Assembly (NCBI GenBank): GCA_019454045.1
Contig: SKCR01026770.1
Span: 1 to 64,000, forward strand
Origin: Zanthoxylum bungeanum
Taxonomy: Eukaryota; Streptophyta; Magnoliopsida; Sapindales; Rutaceae
Length of the DNA stretch: 64,000 nucleotides
Direction: 5' to 3'
Shown here: in pieces, positions 24,158-34,709 of the stretch
How the letters are laid out: the number at the start of each line of letters is the position of its first letter
How positions within the stretch are numbered: the stretch's first letter is position 1
Notes under the pieces: generated by a model
Seen by the model: only the letters and a program-made list of their open reading frames with translations
The model's database searches: none
Told to the model about the DNA's origin: nothing
Program-made: the position numbers and the translations under genes

Positions 24158-24679
24158 TTCAAAAGAAGGTTCGCCGAGCCCCGCCCGATGCCAAACTACA
24201 TACAACCCGGCCAAGATCCTCCAGCTGTTTAGACTTAGTTGACAGGGGGCAATCTCTATCTCAGCCAGCATCCAGGCGAAGTAGGGTTGAATTGGCAGCC
24301 GGAGCCCACACTCGAAGAAAGCTGGAAGAAGGGCCACGGAACCTTCGTCGGGCTGACTGGCACGGTCGCATAGGAGAGGGACCTCAAGAGCAATGTCTAT
24401 CGGGATGTCGTACCATTGCCGAAGCAGTGCTAGATCATCCTCGGTTATCTTGGAAGGCCGATCCATGTCCAGAGCCGAGCTTTCAAAGCCACCGGGCTCC
24501 AGATCCTTCCGAGGAACCCTCTGATGGTACGTGTCCTGTTCGATTTCAGAAGGGGTGGGGGTAGTGTCGAGGTCTTCTACACTGGGTGCTCCCGAGCCCG
24601 AGGAGAGCTCTTCAGCAAGGGGAGTCAAGGGTTTTACGGGGTTTGCAGAAGGAGACCTGTCGTCAGACATCCTTGGCAT
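24158..24679 (-). pseudogene. Tat antisense ORF, N-terminal portion
   Basis: The ATG at 24679-24677 opens about 174 codons before the LARD junction. An acidic N-terminus is followed by the PF04195-type core: ITEDDLALLRQWYDIP, then LPAFFECGLRLPIQPYFAWM and LSLNSWRILAGLYVVW. The reading frame runs straight into the LARD end at 24152, where an unrelated stop at 24131 closes it. The open frame up to the junction suggests the antisense ORF was intact when the LARD landed. Confidence 0.8.
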
Positions 24680-25426
24680 CCGAAAAATAAAAGGGGAAGG
24701 TCAGTCTACAACCGTATTTTTTAAAACGACCAAGGGTTCGCAAGCTATCCTAAGTTTCCAGGAAAACTAAATCTATGAAGTTCTAAGTGCCCTAGCAACA
24801 TCCGACAAAAACCATGAAATCTACAACAAAAAATACAGCAAGCAAGAAAAAAAGGGGAGTGGAAGAAGGTCGTTCGGGAAACTTACTTGATCTCTGCTCG
24901 GAAAATGGAGAATACGTTGAGAAGCTTTGGGTAAAACTGAATCAGACGTTTCGTAGCCGAAGGGAAGAAGAGTTTTGAAATTGATGAAATTTTGCCAAAC
25001 AGATGCAAGGATATCGATTCACCTTCTCATTACAACGTCGGAATAATTCTGACCGTCGGATCATAATAGAGTCTCGGATGTGCGCCAGATGTCGACTTCA
25101 GGAGCAATTCCAAAAAGGTGAATGAACGGTTGGGATCGAAAGCATTTTGGTAATAGCAGCGGACGGCTAACCTTGTTCGCTTTTGGCGGGAAACAGACAG
25201 ACGCTCGACAAGTGTCTGGTTGGGGGTAAAACCCTAAAAAGTGATTTGATGGGCATTTATAGCAGATGTGACGACTGCGCGTCTCGAGAAAGAAGTGCCC
25301 GAAAAGGCGGTGAAAGGTTTTATTTTGACTGGAGAAAGGAATCAAAGCCTAGCGCTACATAGCACGCCAGTAAAACTACTCTTTTTATAGTTCCCGGCAC
25401 CAACTCGCATACTCGTCGGAACCAAG
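24680..25426. other. Tat 3' region beyond the antisense ORF
   Basis: No ORF of interest. It lies upstream of the antisense ORF on the minus strand and so could hold its promoter. Confidence 0.4.
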
Positions 25427-25440
25427 AACTAGGGGACAGA
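25427..25440 (+). other. Tat polypurine tract
   Basis: AACTAGGGGACAGA, purine-rich, abuts the 3' LTR. Confidence 0.65.
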
Positions 25441-26129
25441 TGTTGGCGGTGTAAAAAGGCCCTATGACAGTTAAGCAGCACGGCATGGGTAAAATGGGTA
25501 ATTCCCATCTTGGTCGAAATTATTACTTGACGATAGGCGACCGGCCACTTGAGGCCGAGTGACAGCATTCTCAGCTCAGAAGCCCATGATGACCGACCAT
25601 GTCTAGACCGACCAGATGGCGAAGCATGCCCAGAAGATAAGACATCCTATTTCTACGGGGAAAAGGGATAAAATTATCCTACTTTCACACGGAAACTGAT
25701 AAGTCAGTGTCCTGATAGGATAAATAAAGTGAAGTCAGTTTCGGATTAGGAATCCTCATAGGAAAAAGAGATTGTTTCAACTGGGAATCCTTATGCTAGA
25801 AGGAATCTGATTTCTCTGTTATTATAAATAGGAGGGTAGAGTGTGTGTAAAGGGGCATCAGAATCATTACCATCAGACTTGTAAAAAACAAGAAGCAGAG
25901 CTGAGAAGCGTGTTTGAGTAATAAAAGTATCATCCTTTTTGCGCCCGTGGACGTAGGTCGGACCAAGATCCGCCGAACCACGTTAAATCTCCTTGTCGAT
26001 TGGCGTATTATCTGTCTTTGCTAAGTTTGCTTTTGGTTTCCCCTTAACCGAACAAATTCACTATTGAGGGAGGATTGTCTCGGGAGTAATATTCACATAT
26101 TGCCTTGAGACCAAAATCAGCCGTCAACA
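25441..26129 (+). repeat. 3' LTR of Tat element
   Basis: 689 bp, TGTTGGCGG...GTCAACA, about 36 bp shorter than the 5' LTR. Confidence 0.93.
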
Positions 26130-26344
26130 CCTTATATTTTCATAATGTTACAATCAAATCCAACCTTTACCACTCGTTAATAAAAATGATGGATAACAGT
26201 CCACCAAAGGCTTGCAAGGAGTGTCAAACTGAACATAAGTTTGTTTAGTCCAGAATTTCATGTATTGTTCAAACACTTCAATTTGGTCTGAAATTTTGTA
26301 TTTTTAATTTTTAATTTATAACTTGTGTCTCGCCTTCTGATGGG

Positions 26345-26534
26345 TTATATCATTAGAAAATTAATGTTTGTTCTATTTATGAAGGTTGTGATATTGTTTG
26401 TTAATTGTTAATCCCTTCTTATGTATGACTTGATATTGAATGATCGCATGGTATTATTATTTCCAAAAGCTGTTTATGCTCATTGTACTGGTTGTTCTCA
26501 TCCTGTAAATTGATATAAAGGATATTTTTATCAC
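26345..26534. repeat. Host duplication, left copy (interrupted)
   Basis: This segment and its continuation at 36957-37060 recur at about 37125-37400 (shared words TTATATCATTAGAAAATTAA, GAATGATCGCATGGTATTA and AGAAGCTGTTTATGCTCATTG or close variants). The Athila-like element landed in one of the two copies. Confidence 0.75.
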
Positions 26535-28382
26535 TGATCGGCGTGATCACACACGTATAATGCAAGCGCACGTATCGTTAAAGTAGTATAAAAATATCGA
26601 TCCCACGATGACTTATTTTCTACTATTGTTATTAATTATTGATGTTATTTATTTACATGTATCTAAATAAAGGAGAGAAGAGAATGATTGCTTGTTTGGT
26701 TGGTTGAATGTGGATTTGCTAAATAAATAAATAATAAAAACACAAAATAAAATACTAAGGAAAATAAACAAAAGACACAAAAAATCTAGGGTTGTGATTT
26801 CACACAATATTATTCTAAAGATAAGTTGATTCTCTTATATATATGTGTAATAAATCAGTTTGCTAACCTGGAACACGAAATTATGCAAAGGCCTCTTCCG
26901 ATTGGTCAGATGCAAATACCCAAATAACCCAATTAATCATATTTCTATGTTAACCAAGTTACCTGAATTCATTAAGTTCAAGTTCCAATTATGGCTACCC
27001 CCGCCCGACAGGTATATTCCTATCCTGTAAGGAAATCTATTAAAGAGTTATATATCCTCAAGGAAGATCGTGAGCTATTGAATCTAAGGCTAAAACCTAA
27101 AATCTCTTTTCCAAGTTCATTTTAAGTTTACCACATCAATCTTATTGGTGATCAGACAACAAGAAGCATTAGGCTTAAGATTCAATAAACAAACTAAAGA
27201 ATTACCCATAATATAATTAAATCAATTATTAACCTTGTTAATATTGTGTTTCATCACTTCCCTAGGATAAAAATAAAATGATGGGGTTAGGGGATCCACC
27301 TTTACTATTTCTAATTTAGAAATCTCCTTTATTATAATATAGTAATTATCACTGATTTTACCAACCGATCATATATGTGGTATTCTGAATAAGTCAAATT
27401 TTCAATTAAGTCCACCCGACCATAAAGACGGTGTCATTATTTGTCCATAAACCAGCCATATAGGCGGTAATCATCTGTCACCTAAAGACTGACCATATAG
27501 GCGGTGTCACATTATGTCAAAGAAATAAAACCAGCCATTAAGGCGGTATAACCTTTAGTTTAAATTATAATTTCCATATTATAATTAAGAGATATTGATC
27601 TAAACTAAAATAATAAAAGCTTCATCCTTCCCCCAGCGGAAATTTAACTACTAAACATAAAAGAAAATAAAATAAAATAAACTATTACTATTACTGAAAA
27701 TAAAAATACATAATTAAAATACTGAAAATAAATACAAACAAGATGCAATCCTTAAAATCCTTACAAAAGCCTAAGGAAAGCATGAGATTTACAAATGAAA
27801 TGGCTTGGTATTTATAGGCAAAACTAAAGGCTTCCACCAATTTCTCCACCAATTGCTCCACCAAACATGGCACCAAACATGACATCAAACATGACACCAA
27901 ATCATCCACCAAACATGCAAGCATGTTTTGTGGAAGTTTGACAATTTTTATTATTATTATTTTTTTTGGTTTGAAAATGACTTTAATAATTACACATAAC
28001 ACACTTCCGTATGTTTCATCAATTTCGGACTTGTAAACTTCAAAATTCGAAAATATTTAAAACTTCAAAGTTGTAGATTTTTGTGTCTTCTTTTATCAGG
28101 AACCTGAATCAGCTCAATCGAATATCAGATGAAAAATTTATGGCCAAAATACCAAACTTACGCAAAATTGGAATTTAGGACTGCACTTCGTGACGCGTAT
28201 AGTAAATTTCCGTTTTCGCCATTTTTTGCTCCAGATTTCATCGTTTTAGCCCCGAGTTAATTCCATTAAGTCCCGATACTTTATTTATCTGTAAAACACA
28301 TCAAAACATTCATCAAACCCGAGAAACTAAATAAAATATTAGGTAAAAATGCGGTAAATATTGATATATTTTCCGCTCATCA
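26535..28382 (-). repeat. 3' LTR of the Athila-like element
   Basis: 1848 bp, reading TGATGAGCGG... on the minus strand. It holds several degenerate copies of a GGCGGTAAT-type motif at about 27365-27550. Confidence 0.88.
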
Positions 28383-28395
28383 CACCCCCAAACCT
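28383..28395 (-). other. Polypurine tract of the Athila-like element
   Basis: On the minus strand GGTTTGGGGGTG abuts the 3' LTR. The same tract adjoins the related LTR at 45376. Confidence 0.75.
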
Positions 28396-29719
28396 AACAT
28401 TTTACTAGTCCTCGAGCAAAATATCAAAATAAAATACAAGAAACAATTAAAATTAAGCTAAGCCACTTTTGTAGGGATCACGGTTGCATTTAGCATATGC
28501 AACAAGCCTTTAAACCCCTAGGTGTCCCTAGTGGACGAGTTGTAGTCTCGTGTGGGCTTACAGTGACGATATCCACAAACGTCAATCTAATGCACACAAA
28601 AGTAAAAAGATAATAAAACTAATGCACACAAAAGCAAAAAAATAAGAGAAAAGAGAATAAACAAATTAGTGACTAAACAAGTGAAACTTCTTATTCAAGT
28701 TAGTAGTTGTTTTCTTTCTTTCTAAATTACCAAATAAGTAAATTCTCCGATTATTTTTACCATTCTCCATACACACAACTAACAAGGTATTAATCAAGTC
28801 ATTGTGCCCACAATATTCATAAGTGTAGTTGAAAAGAGAGTAATAATTTTGTCCTAAAGTTATATCAAAATTCACACAATTTTATCAATGGATTTTTTTT
28901 TCCTTTTTTTTTGGCATAAAAAAAGAAAGAAAGCAACATCTTCAATCCATGTAACGAGCTTTGGGCCAGTGACTCCCAAACCAGTTGGCTTTAGGGCACT
29001 AGGTGTTAAGACACCCCTACGGACTTAATGACTCAGATCTCAGATGTTTCTTTTTATTTTTATAAGATCTTTAATCCATGTAGCGAGCTTTGGGCCAGTG
29101 ACTCCCAAGCCAGTTGGCTTTAGGGCACTAGGTGTTAAAACACTCATACGGACTTAATGACTCGGATCTCAGACGTTTTTTTTTTACACTTTTTTTTTCT
29201 TTTTTTATTGCTTTTTAGATGTTTCCTCCAATTAAACTAGAGCACTGAATATTACAAACTTTTCAATTACAACTCATGGTCGTATGTTACCATGCATGTT
29301 GAAAATACCTGTCAACTGAGCATATGAAGATCAATTTTAGTCAATTTTATGGAGAATTCACAAATTAAATAATTCAAAAGGAAATAAACAAAAATTAACT
29401 TGTTACGAAATATGTTGAGATACGTCTCAGGAGTGGAAATTCCTTACACAACTATCTCACACTAATTTCACTTGATTAATCAAATTAAAAACACAAAAAT
29501 AAAATATATTTTTTTAATTTTTATAAATTGTTTTTTGATTTTTTTGAAAATTTTGACTAAACAAACAACATAACAAACAACATAATAAAAACAAGATACT
29601 AGTCAATTATTCCCCTCCCCCAAACCTAAATGAGACAGTGTCCCCAATGTCTTAAAAATTAGAATAAGAGTTTAGAAGATAGTATCTGGTTAGCTGAAAT
29701 TCTACATCTAAAATGAAAA
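28396..29719. other. Element 3' non-coding region with a ~129-bp direct repeat
   Basis: The block at 28462-28580 is conserved with 45470-45590 in the sister element. A direct repeat of about 112 bp, starting AATCCATGTA at 28944 and 29073 (period 129), includes CGAGCTTTGGGCCAGTGACT. T-rich low-complexity DNA fills the rest. No gene is seen. Confidence 0.6.
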
Positions 29720-30373
29720 TTAAAGGTTAAGATCAAGATTTATCCGACGTTTCTTACCACGATCATTATCAGACCAGTTTATCTTGGAAAGGATATGGTC
29801 AATTTGTGGTTCAAAGGCTAAGATTTGGTCAATTAAATCTGGGGTAGTTTTGGCAGTAAAGATGAGTTCTTTTACAGGTTTTGACACGAACCAATTTCTC
29901 CGGGCATCATCAAGAAATACACAAAGAAAATCATAAAATCCATCAGCGTTGAACAGTCCAAACGGTTTCTGGTGTATGTTCAAGTTCGCCCAAGATAGCA
30001 CTGTAAAAATTTCCTCCTTTGTACCCAAGGCACCTGGCAAAGCAATAAAAGCATCAACACGATTAATCATTTCCACCAGTCGTTTAGACATAACTGGCAC
30101 AATAAGTTCCTCTCCGTTTGATGATCCTATAAGATTCGCCTCTGCCAAAGGTTTTGGGATGATTCCCAAGACTTGATTTTTTCCTTCCTGTACGGCCTTT
30201 GAAACGATCCCCATTAGTCCAAGATTGCCACTGCCATATACTAAGTGCATATTCTTTTCAGCTATGACTCGACCCAATTCTTGTGCTGCCGCTACGTATT
30301 GTGGCTTAGTACCAACACTAGTACCGCAAAACACACAAATATTTTCAACTCGTCTTCTTGAAGTGACTTCCAT
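29720..30373 (-). CDS. LOG-like cytokinin nucleotide phosphoribohydrolase homologue carried by the retroelement
   Basis: An uninterrupted, intronless 217-aa ORF. LOG enzymes release active cytokinin from its riboside 5'-monophosphate in the cytosol and nucleus. The Rossmann-type core is complete: ICVFCGTSVG (12-21), HLVYGSGNLGLMG (43-55), VLGIIPKPL (68-76), a retained Arg98 and the fold-closing DAFIALPGALGTKEE (107-121), then WANLNIHQKPFGLFNADGFY (128-147). The canonical motif is PGGxGTxxE; here it is P113-G-A-L-G-T-K-E-E, so one Gly is Ala, and the first glycine motif reads GSGNLG instead of GGGSVG. The tail ends in GKKRR (206-210) and LDLNL (213-217), an NLS-like and EAR-like pair not expected in LOG. 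Ancestral LOG genes have several introns, so this is probably a processed copy. Activity is uncertain. Confidence 0.85.
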   Translation of the reverse strand: MEVTSRRRVENICVFCGTSVGTKPQYVAAAQELGRVIAEKNMHLVYGSGNLGLMGIVSKAVQEGKNQVLGIIPKPLAEANLIGSSNGEELIVPVMSKRLVEMINRVDAFIALPGALGTKEEIFTVLSWANLNIHQKPFGLFNADGFYDFLCVFLDDARRNWFVSKPVKELIFTAKTTPDLIDQILAFEPQIDHILSKINWSDNDRGKKRRINLDLNL

Positions 30374-30573
30374 AGGTGCAATGATGAGTTGAATTTATAG
30401 CACCTAAAAAAGGGTGAGTAATAATAGCACTAGTATCTTCCAAAGGACAATTATTAGCTAAACAATAAAATAAATCGTGAAAGGTCAAAAAGTGTGGATC
30501 TTGTCGGTGAAAATAAAGATAATTACAACAGAAAAACAAATCAAAGCACTTATTAAGGTAACGGAATTGTGTA
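30374..30573. promoter_or_regulatory. 5' flank of the LOG-like ORF
   Basis: About 200 bp between the ORF start and the hAT insertion. It is AT-rich with no clear TATA box in a good position. The element's own LTR could drive transcription, since the ORF lies in sense orientation. Confidence 0.3.
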
Positions 30574-30581
30574 CGCAATAC

Positions 30582-31503
30582 TAGGGGTGAGCATCGGTTC
30601 CGGTTCTACCCGGAATCGATTGGAACCGGACCGATTTTCTGGGTTTGGAACCGGAACCGGTTGTAATCGGGTAGGTTCCGGTTCTAAATATGAAGGAACC
30701 AATTTTATCCTGGTAGGTTCCGATTCCAAAATAGTCGGAACCGGAACCGGACCATGGAACCGGTTTATATGAACATAAATTTTAAACATTTGGTGTTCAT
30801 TATTTAATTGTACAAATTTTAAAGAGTCGCAGTTCATATAACAATATTTTAGTGCTTCTATCAAGTATATATAGAATGTATGTGTGTTTGTGTTAAACAG
30901 AGACGCTTAAAATTAGAAAATGAGCCCATTGCAAACAGAAAACTGCTATAATTTAAAACTACCACAACTAGGGGAAAAATAATCAATCAATAAACAAAAT
31001 TTTCCTTTACTCCATTTTGTTTTGCCATAATTTTGTTTTAACAAAAAAAACATATTCTTAATCTAATTCGAAATATTCCAGCACAGCAGAATTCGACTCT
31101 AAAATTATATGTATTTATTTTTTATCTTTTAATTTTCCTTCCATTTTCCCAGCAACATAAGTATAATGAAAATCTATATATAACTAATGATATCAATAAT
31201 CAAATATTTTGAAAGAAAATAGTGGGCTATTGTATAACCTTTCGTTCTTGAGCTTCCGCACTCCGAATTGGTCCATGTTTTTTCCTACGTACTCGTATCA
31301 GAATGTAGTTTTCATTAAAATATTTTAAAATAAGGTAATTCGGAACCGGACCAGAACCGAACCGGAACCGGATTGGAACCGAATAATAGGGTACCCTGTT
31401 TAATTGGGTAGGTTCCGGTTCCACTTAGTGCGGAACCGAATTTTTTCGGGTAGGTTTCGGTTCTATGCGAAACCGGAACCGAAATCGGTTTTGCTCACCC
31501 CTA
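30582..31503. mobile_element. Non-autonomous hAT transposon
   Basis: Terminal inverted repeats TAGGGGTGAGCA / TGCTCACCCCTA and a perfect 8-bp target duplication CGCAATAC (30574-30581 and 31504-31511) mark a 922-bp hAT-type insertion. Both subterminal regions are dense in GGAACCGG words (both strands). The middle is AT-rich without a transposase. Confidence 0.92.
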
Positions 31504-31789
31504 CGCAATACGCCACTCGCTTAGTATAAATTCATTAGGATGCGTCTCAAGAATTCATTCTTTACTCAGCCATCTAAAATGAATTAGCTTTCCTCTTTGT
31601 GATTGCCAAACACCATTCCTTCTTAAATGCTCCGTTTGTGTTTTTCCCTGAAAATAACACACAAAATTAACAACTCTACAAAATATATACACAAAATATG
31701 AAAACATAAATTACGACAAATTACATGGGTTGCCTCCCTGCTAGCGCTAATTTTTTCGTCTTCAGCCAGACGTGACTGAAATTCATCTG

Positions 31790-33045
31790 TCAAGGAGGTT
31801 TCAACATTGTTTTGGATGTCCGATTAAAGACAACCACATGTGCGTTACTTTTGAAGGGTATCTTCCAACGGTAAGGTGGCACAAAGAATTTTTTCACATT
31901 CAGTGTTTGTGCCATCTTTTTAATCTTTGTCGCTCCAGTGGTTCCTGAAAAGAAAGAAAGAAAATAATGAGGTCTCGTATAGTGCTTGTTTTTGAATGGA
32001 AGTTCCATTCTATCAAGCTTCTGGGCGATGTCTTTGATTAGTACTCCCCAAAACAGTGATGTTTCTCCTGAATGCCCGAGATCTTCAATTTGGTCAGACA
32101 GTTTCTCCTCCATTTGCTCTACTTCTTCCTCCACTTTTTCTTCACAGATGTATCTTAGGATTTCCTCGTTCAGCTCTTCATCTGTCATTTTTGAAATATA
32201 TGCTCCATAAGTGTCAATCTGAGGATGTAAAGATATGTCTGATTTTAGGTCTTCATCCTCTGTGGTGATATGAATGGTTCGGGTAGCTCTTCTTCAAACA
32301 TCAGTGCAAAGCAAGCTCCAAGATCTTCATTTTGAGGATGGAAAGTTTCATCCTCTCTTGCTAGTACAGTTGGTACAAACAGCTCTGCTTCTTGATCTTC
32401 TTCAGAGTCAAAAGAATAATAAAAATCAAATTGAGACTTTGTTGGTTCGGGCTCCTGAACTGATACCTCTGATTCTTGAGACTGCTCAGCCTCGTCCTCT
32501 GTTATGATGTCATGATGAAACTCTGGATATTCTAAGGCTTCCTCAGTATTATTTGAATTTTCTCCGTGAGATATGTAATTAAGGTTGTCTGTTAATTGTC
32601 TAATTTGATTTGTCATCCTCTATATGGATGCTGCTTGACTATGAATTTGTGCATCAAATTGAGCTTCCCGTTCCTCGAGCCAATCTTTGAGCATGTCAAT
32701 CAACTGATCTTCCTCTGATGGTTCTGGTTCTTGATGAAGATCGTAGATGGATGGTGGATAAGATGAAAAATGTGGTTCGGTGAAATATACTGGTTCTTCG
32801 TACCTTGAATGATTCTGATAATTCTGCCACCCTGAAAGATATATGCATTGATCGCTCGGGTGGTTACCATCACATCTTCCCATTGTGTTCTGTTGAGCAA
32901 ATGTAGTATTACTTGGTTTTGGCATCCAGTGATAGTTATTGGGCTGGACAACAGGCCTCAGAAAACCGGACTGTTGTTCCCTGATTTGGGATGTATTTTC
33001 ACCTTTTAAAATTCGTAATTCTTTTATCACCCAACTAAAATCCAT
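31790..33045 (-). pseudogene. Broken gag-like ORF of the Athila-like element
   Basis: On the minus strand an ORF starts at ATG 33045 (MDFSWVIKELRILKGEN). It has a knuckle-like CDGNHPSDQC and a long acidic part rich in Glu/Asp/Ser, and ends with FVPPYRWKIPFKSNAHVVVF near 31830. It is interrupted by an in-frame TAG at 32622-32620, after which the same frame continues, and by a frame change between 32245 and 32188. It totals about 420 codons with no protease or polymerase. Its 3' end has the GTTGCCTCCCTGCTAGCGC block that recurs at 46741. Confidence 0.65.
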
Positions 33046-33156
33046 GTCAACCACCTGAAAAATAAAAGAAAAAAATAAAAATTACAGATAAAAATAAAGA
33101 AAATTAGATACAAGTAAATTAGATAGCTTCAAAATTAATAACTCAAGAAAAATAAG

Positions 33157-33176
33157 TCCCCGGCAACAGCGCCAAA
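33157..33176 (-). other. Primer binding site, tRNA-Asp
   Basis: On the minus strand TTTGGCGCTGTTGCCGGGGA lies next to the 5' LTR; it matches the complement of tRNA-Asp with one mismatch in the core. Confidence 0.85.
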
Positions 33177-34709
33177 AACTTGACCAGCGTGATCACACAC
33201 GTATAACGTAATCCCACGTATCGTTCAAGTAGTATAAAAAAATCGATCCCACGAGGACTTAATTTCTACTGTTGTTTTAATTATTGATGCTATTTATTTA
33301 CATGTATCTAAATAAAGGGAGACGATAATGATTGCTTGTTTGGTTGGTTGAATGTGGATTTGCTAAATAAAAAAAATAAATAAAAACACAAAAGAAAATA
33401 CTAAGGAAAATAAACAAAAGACACAAAATATTTAGGGTTGTGATTCCACACAATATTATTCTAAAGATAAATTTATTCTCTTATATATATGTGTGTGTGT
33501 AATAAATCAGTTTGCTAACCTGGAACACGAAATTATGCAAATGCCTCTTCCGATGGTCAGATGCAAATACCCAAATAATTCAATTAATCATATGTCTATG
33601 TTAACCAAGTTACCTGAATTCATTAAGTTCAAGTTCCAATTATGGCTACCCCCGCCCGACAGGTATATTCCTATCCTGTAAGGAAATCTATTAAAGAGTT
33701 ATCTATCCTCAAGGAAGATCGTGAGCTATTGAATCTAAGGCTAAAACCTAAAATCTCTTTTCCAAGTTCATTTTAAGTTTACCACATCAATCTTATAGGT
33801 GATCAGGCAACCAGAAGCATTAGGCTTAAGATTCAATAAACAAACTAAAGAATTACCCATAATATAATTAAATCAATTATTAACCTTGTTAATATTGTGT
33901 TTCATCACTTCCCTAAGATAAAAATAAAATATTGGGGTTAGGGGATCCACCTTTACTATTTCTAATTTAGAAATCTCCCTTATTATAATATAGAAATTAT
34001 CACTGATTTTACCAACCGACCATATGGGCGGTATTCTGAATAATTCAGATGTTCAATTAAGTCCACCCGACCATAAATGCAGTGTCATTATTTTTCCATA
34101 AATCAGCCATATAGGCGGTAATCATCTGTCACCTAAAGACCGACCATATAGACGGTGTCACATTATGTCAAATAAATAAAACCAGCCATTAAAGCGGTAT
34201 AACCTTTAGTTTAAATTATAATTTCCATATTATAATTAAGGGAGATTGATCTAAACTAAAATAATAAAAGCTTCACCCTTCCCCCAGCTGAAATTTAACT
34301 ACTAAACATAAAAGAAAATAAAATAAAATAAACTATTATTATTACTGAAAATAAAAATATATAATTAAAATACTGAAAATAAATACAAACAAGATGCAAT
34401 CCTTAAATTTCTTACAAAAACCTAAGGAAAGCATGAGATTTACAAATGAAATGGCTTGGTATTTATAGGCAAAACTAAAGGCTTCCACCAATTTCTCCAC
34501 CAATTGTTCCACCAAACATGACACCAAACATGACATCAAACATGGCACCAAACATGGCACCAAATCCTCCACCAAACATGCAAGCATGTTTGGTGGAAGT
34601 TTGACAATTTTTATTATTATTTTTTTTTGTTTTGAAAATGACTTTAATAATTACACATAACACACTTCTGGATGTTTCATCAATTTCGGACTTGCAAACT
34701 TCGGAATTC

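Larger units (their letters stand above)
4595..26129 (+). mobile_element. Tat-lineage Ty3/gypsy LTR retrotransposon (with nested LARD)
   Basis: A 21.5-kb element bounded by LTRs at 4595-5319 and 25441-26129 that begin TGTTGGCGG and end GTCAACA. A perfect 5-bp target duplication CCTTA lies at 4590-4594 and 26130-26134. Order: LTR, tRNA-Asp-like primer site, gag, protease, reverse transcriptase, RNase H, a second RNase H, integrase, a long 3' region with tandem repeats and an antisense ORF, polypurine tract, LTR. The second RNase H and the antisense ORF are hallmarks of the plant Tat lineage. Removing the 9.5-kb nested LARD leaves about 12 kb, a normal size. Several stops and frame breaks make it non-autonomous today. 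Confidence 0.93.

Noticed and set aside
4595..26129. Integrated pararetrovirus
   Set aside because: LTRs, target duplication, integrase and a second RNase H show a Ty3/gypsy Tat retrotransposon; no movement or coat protein signature.
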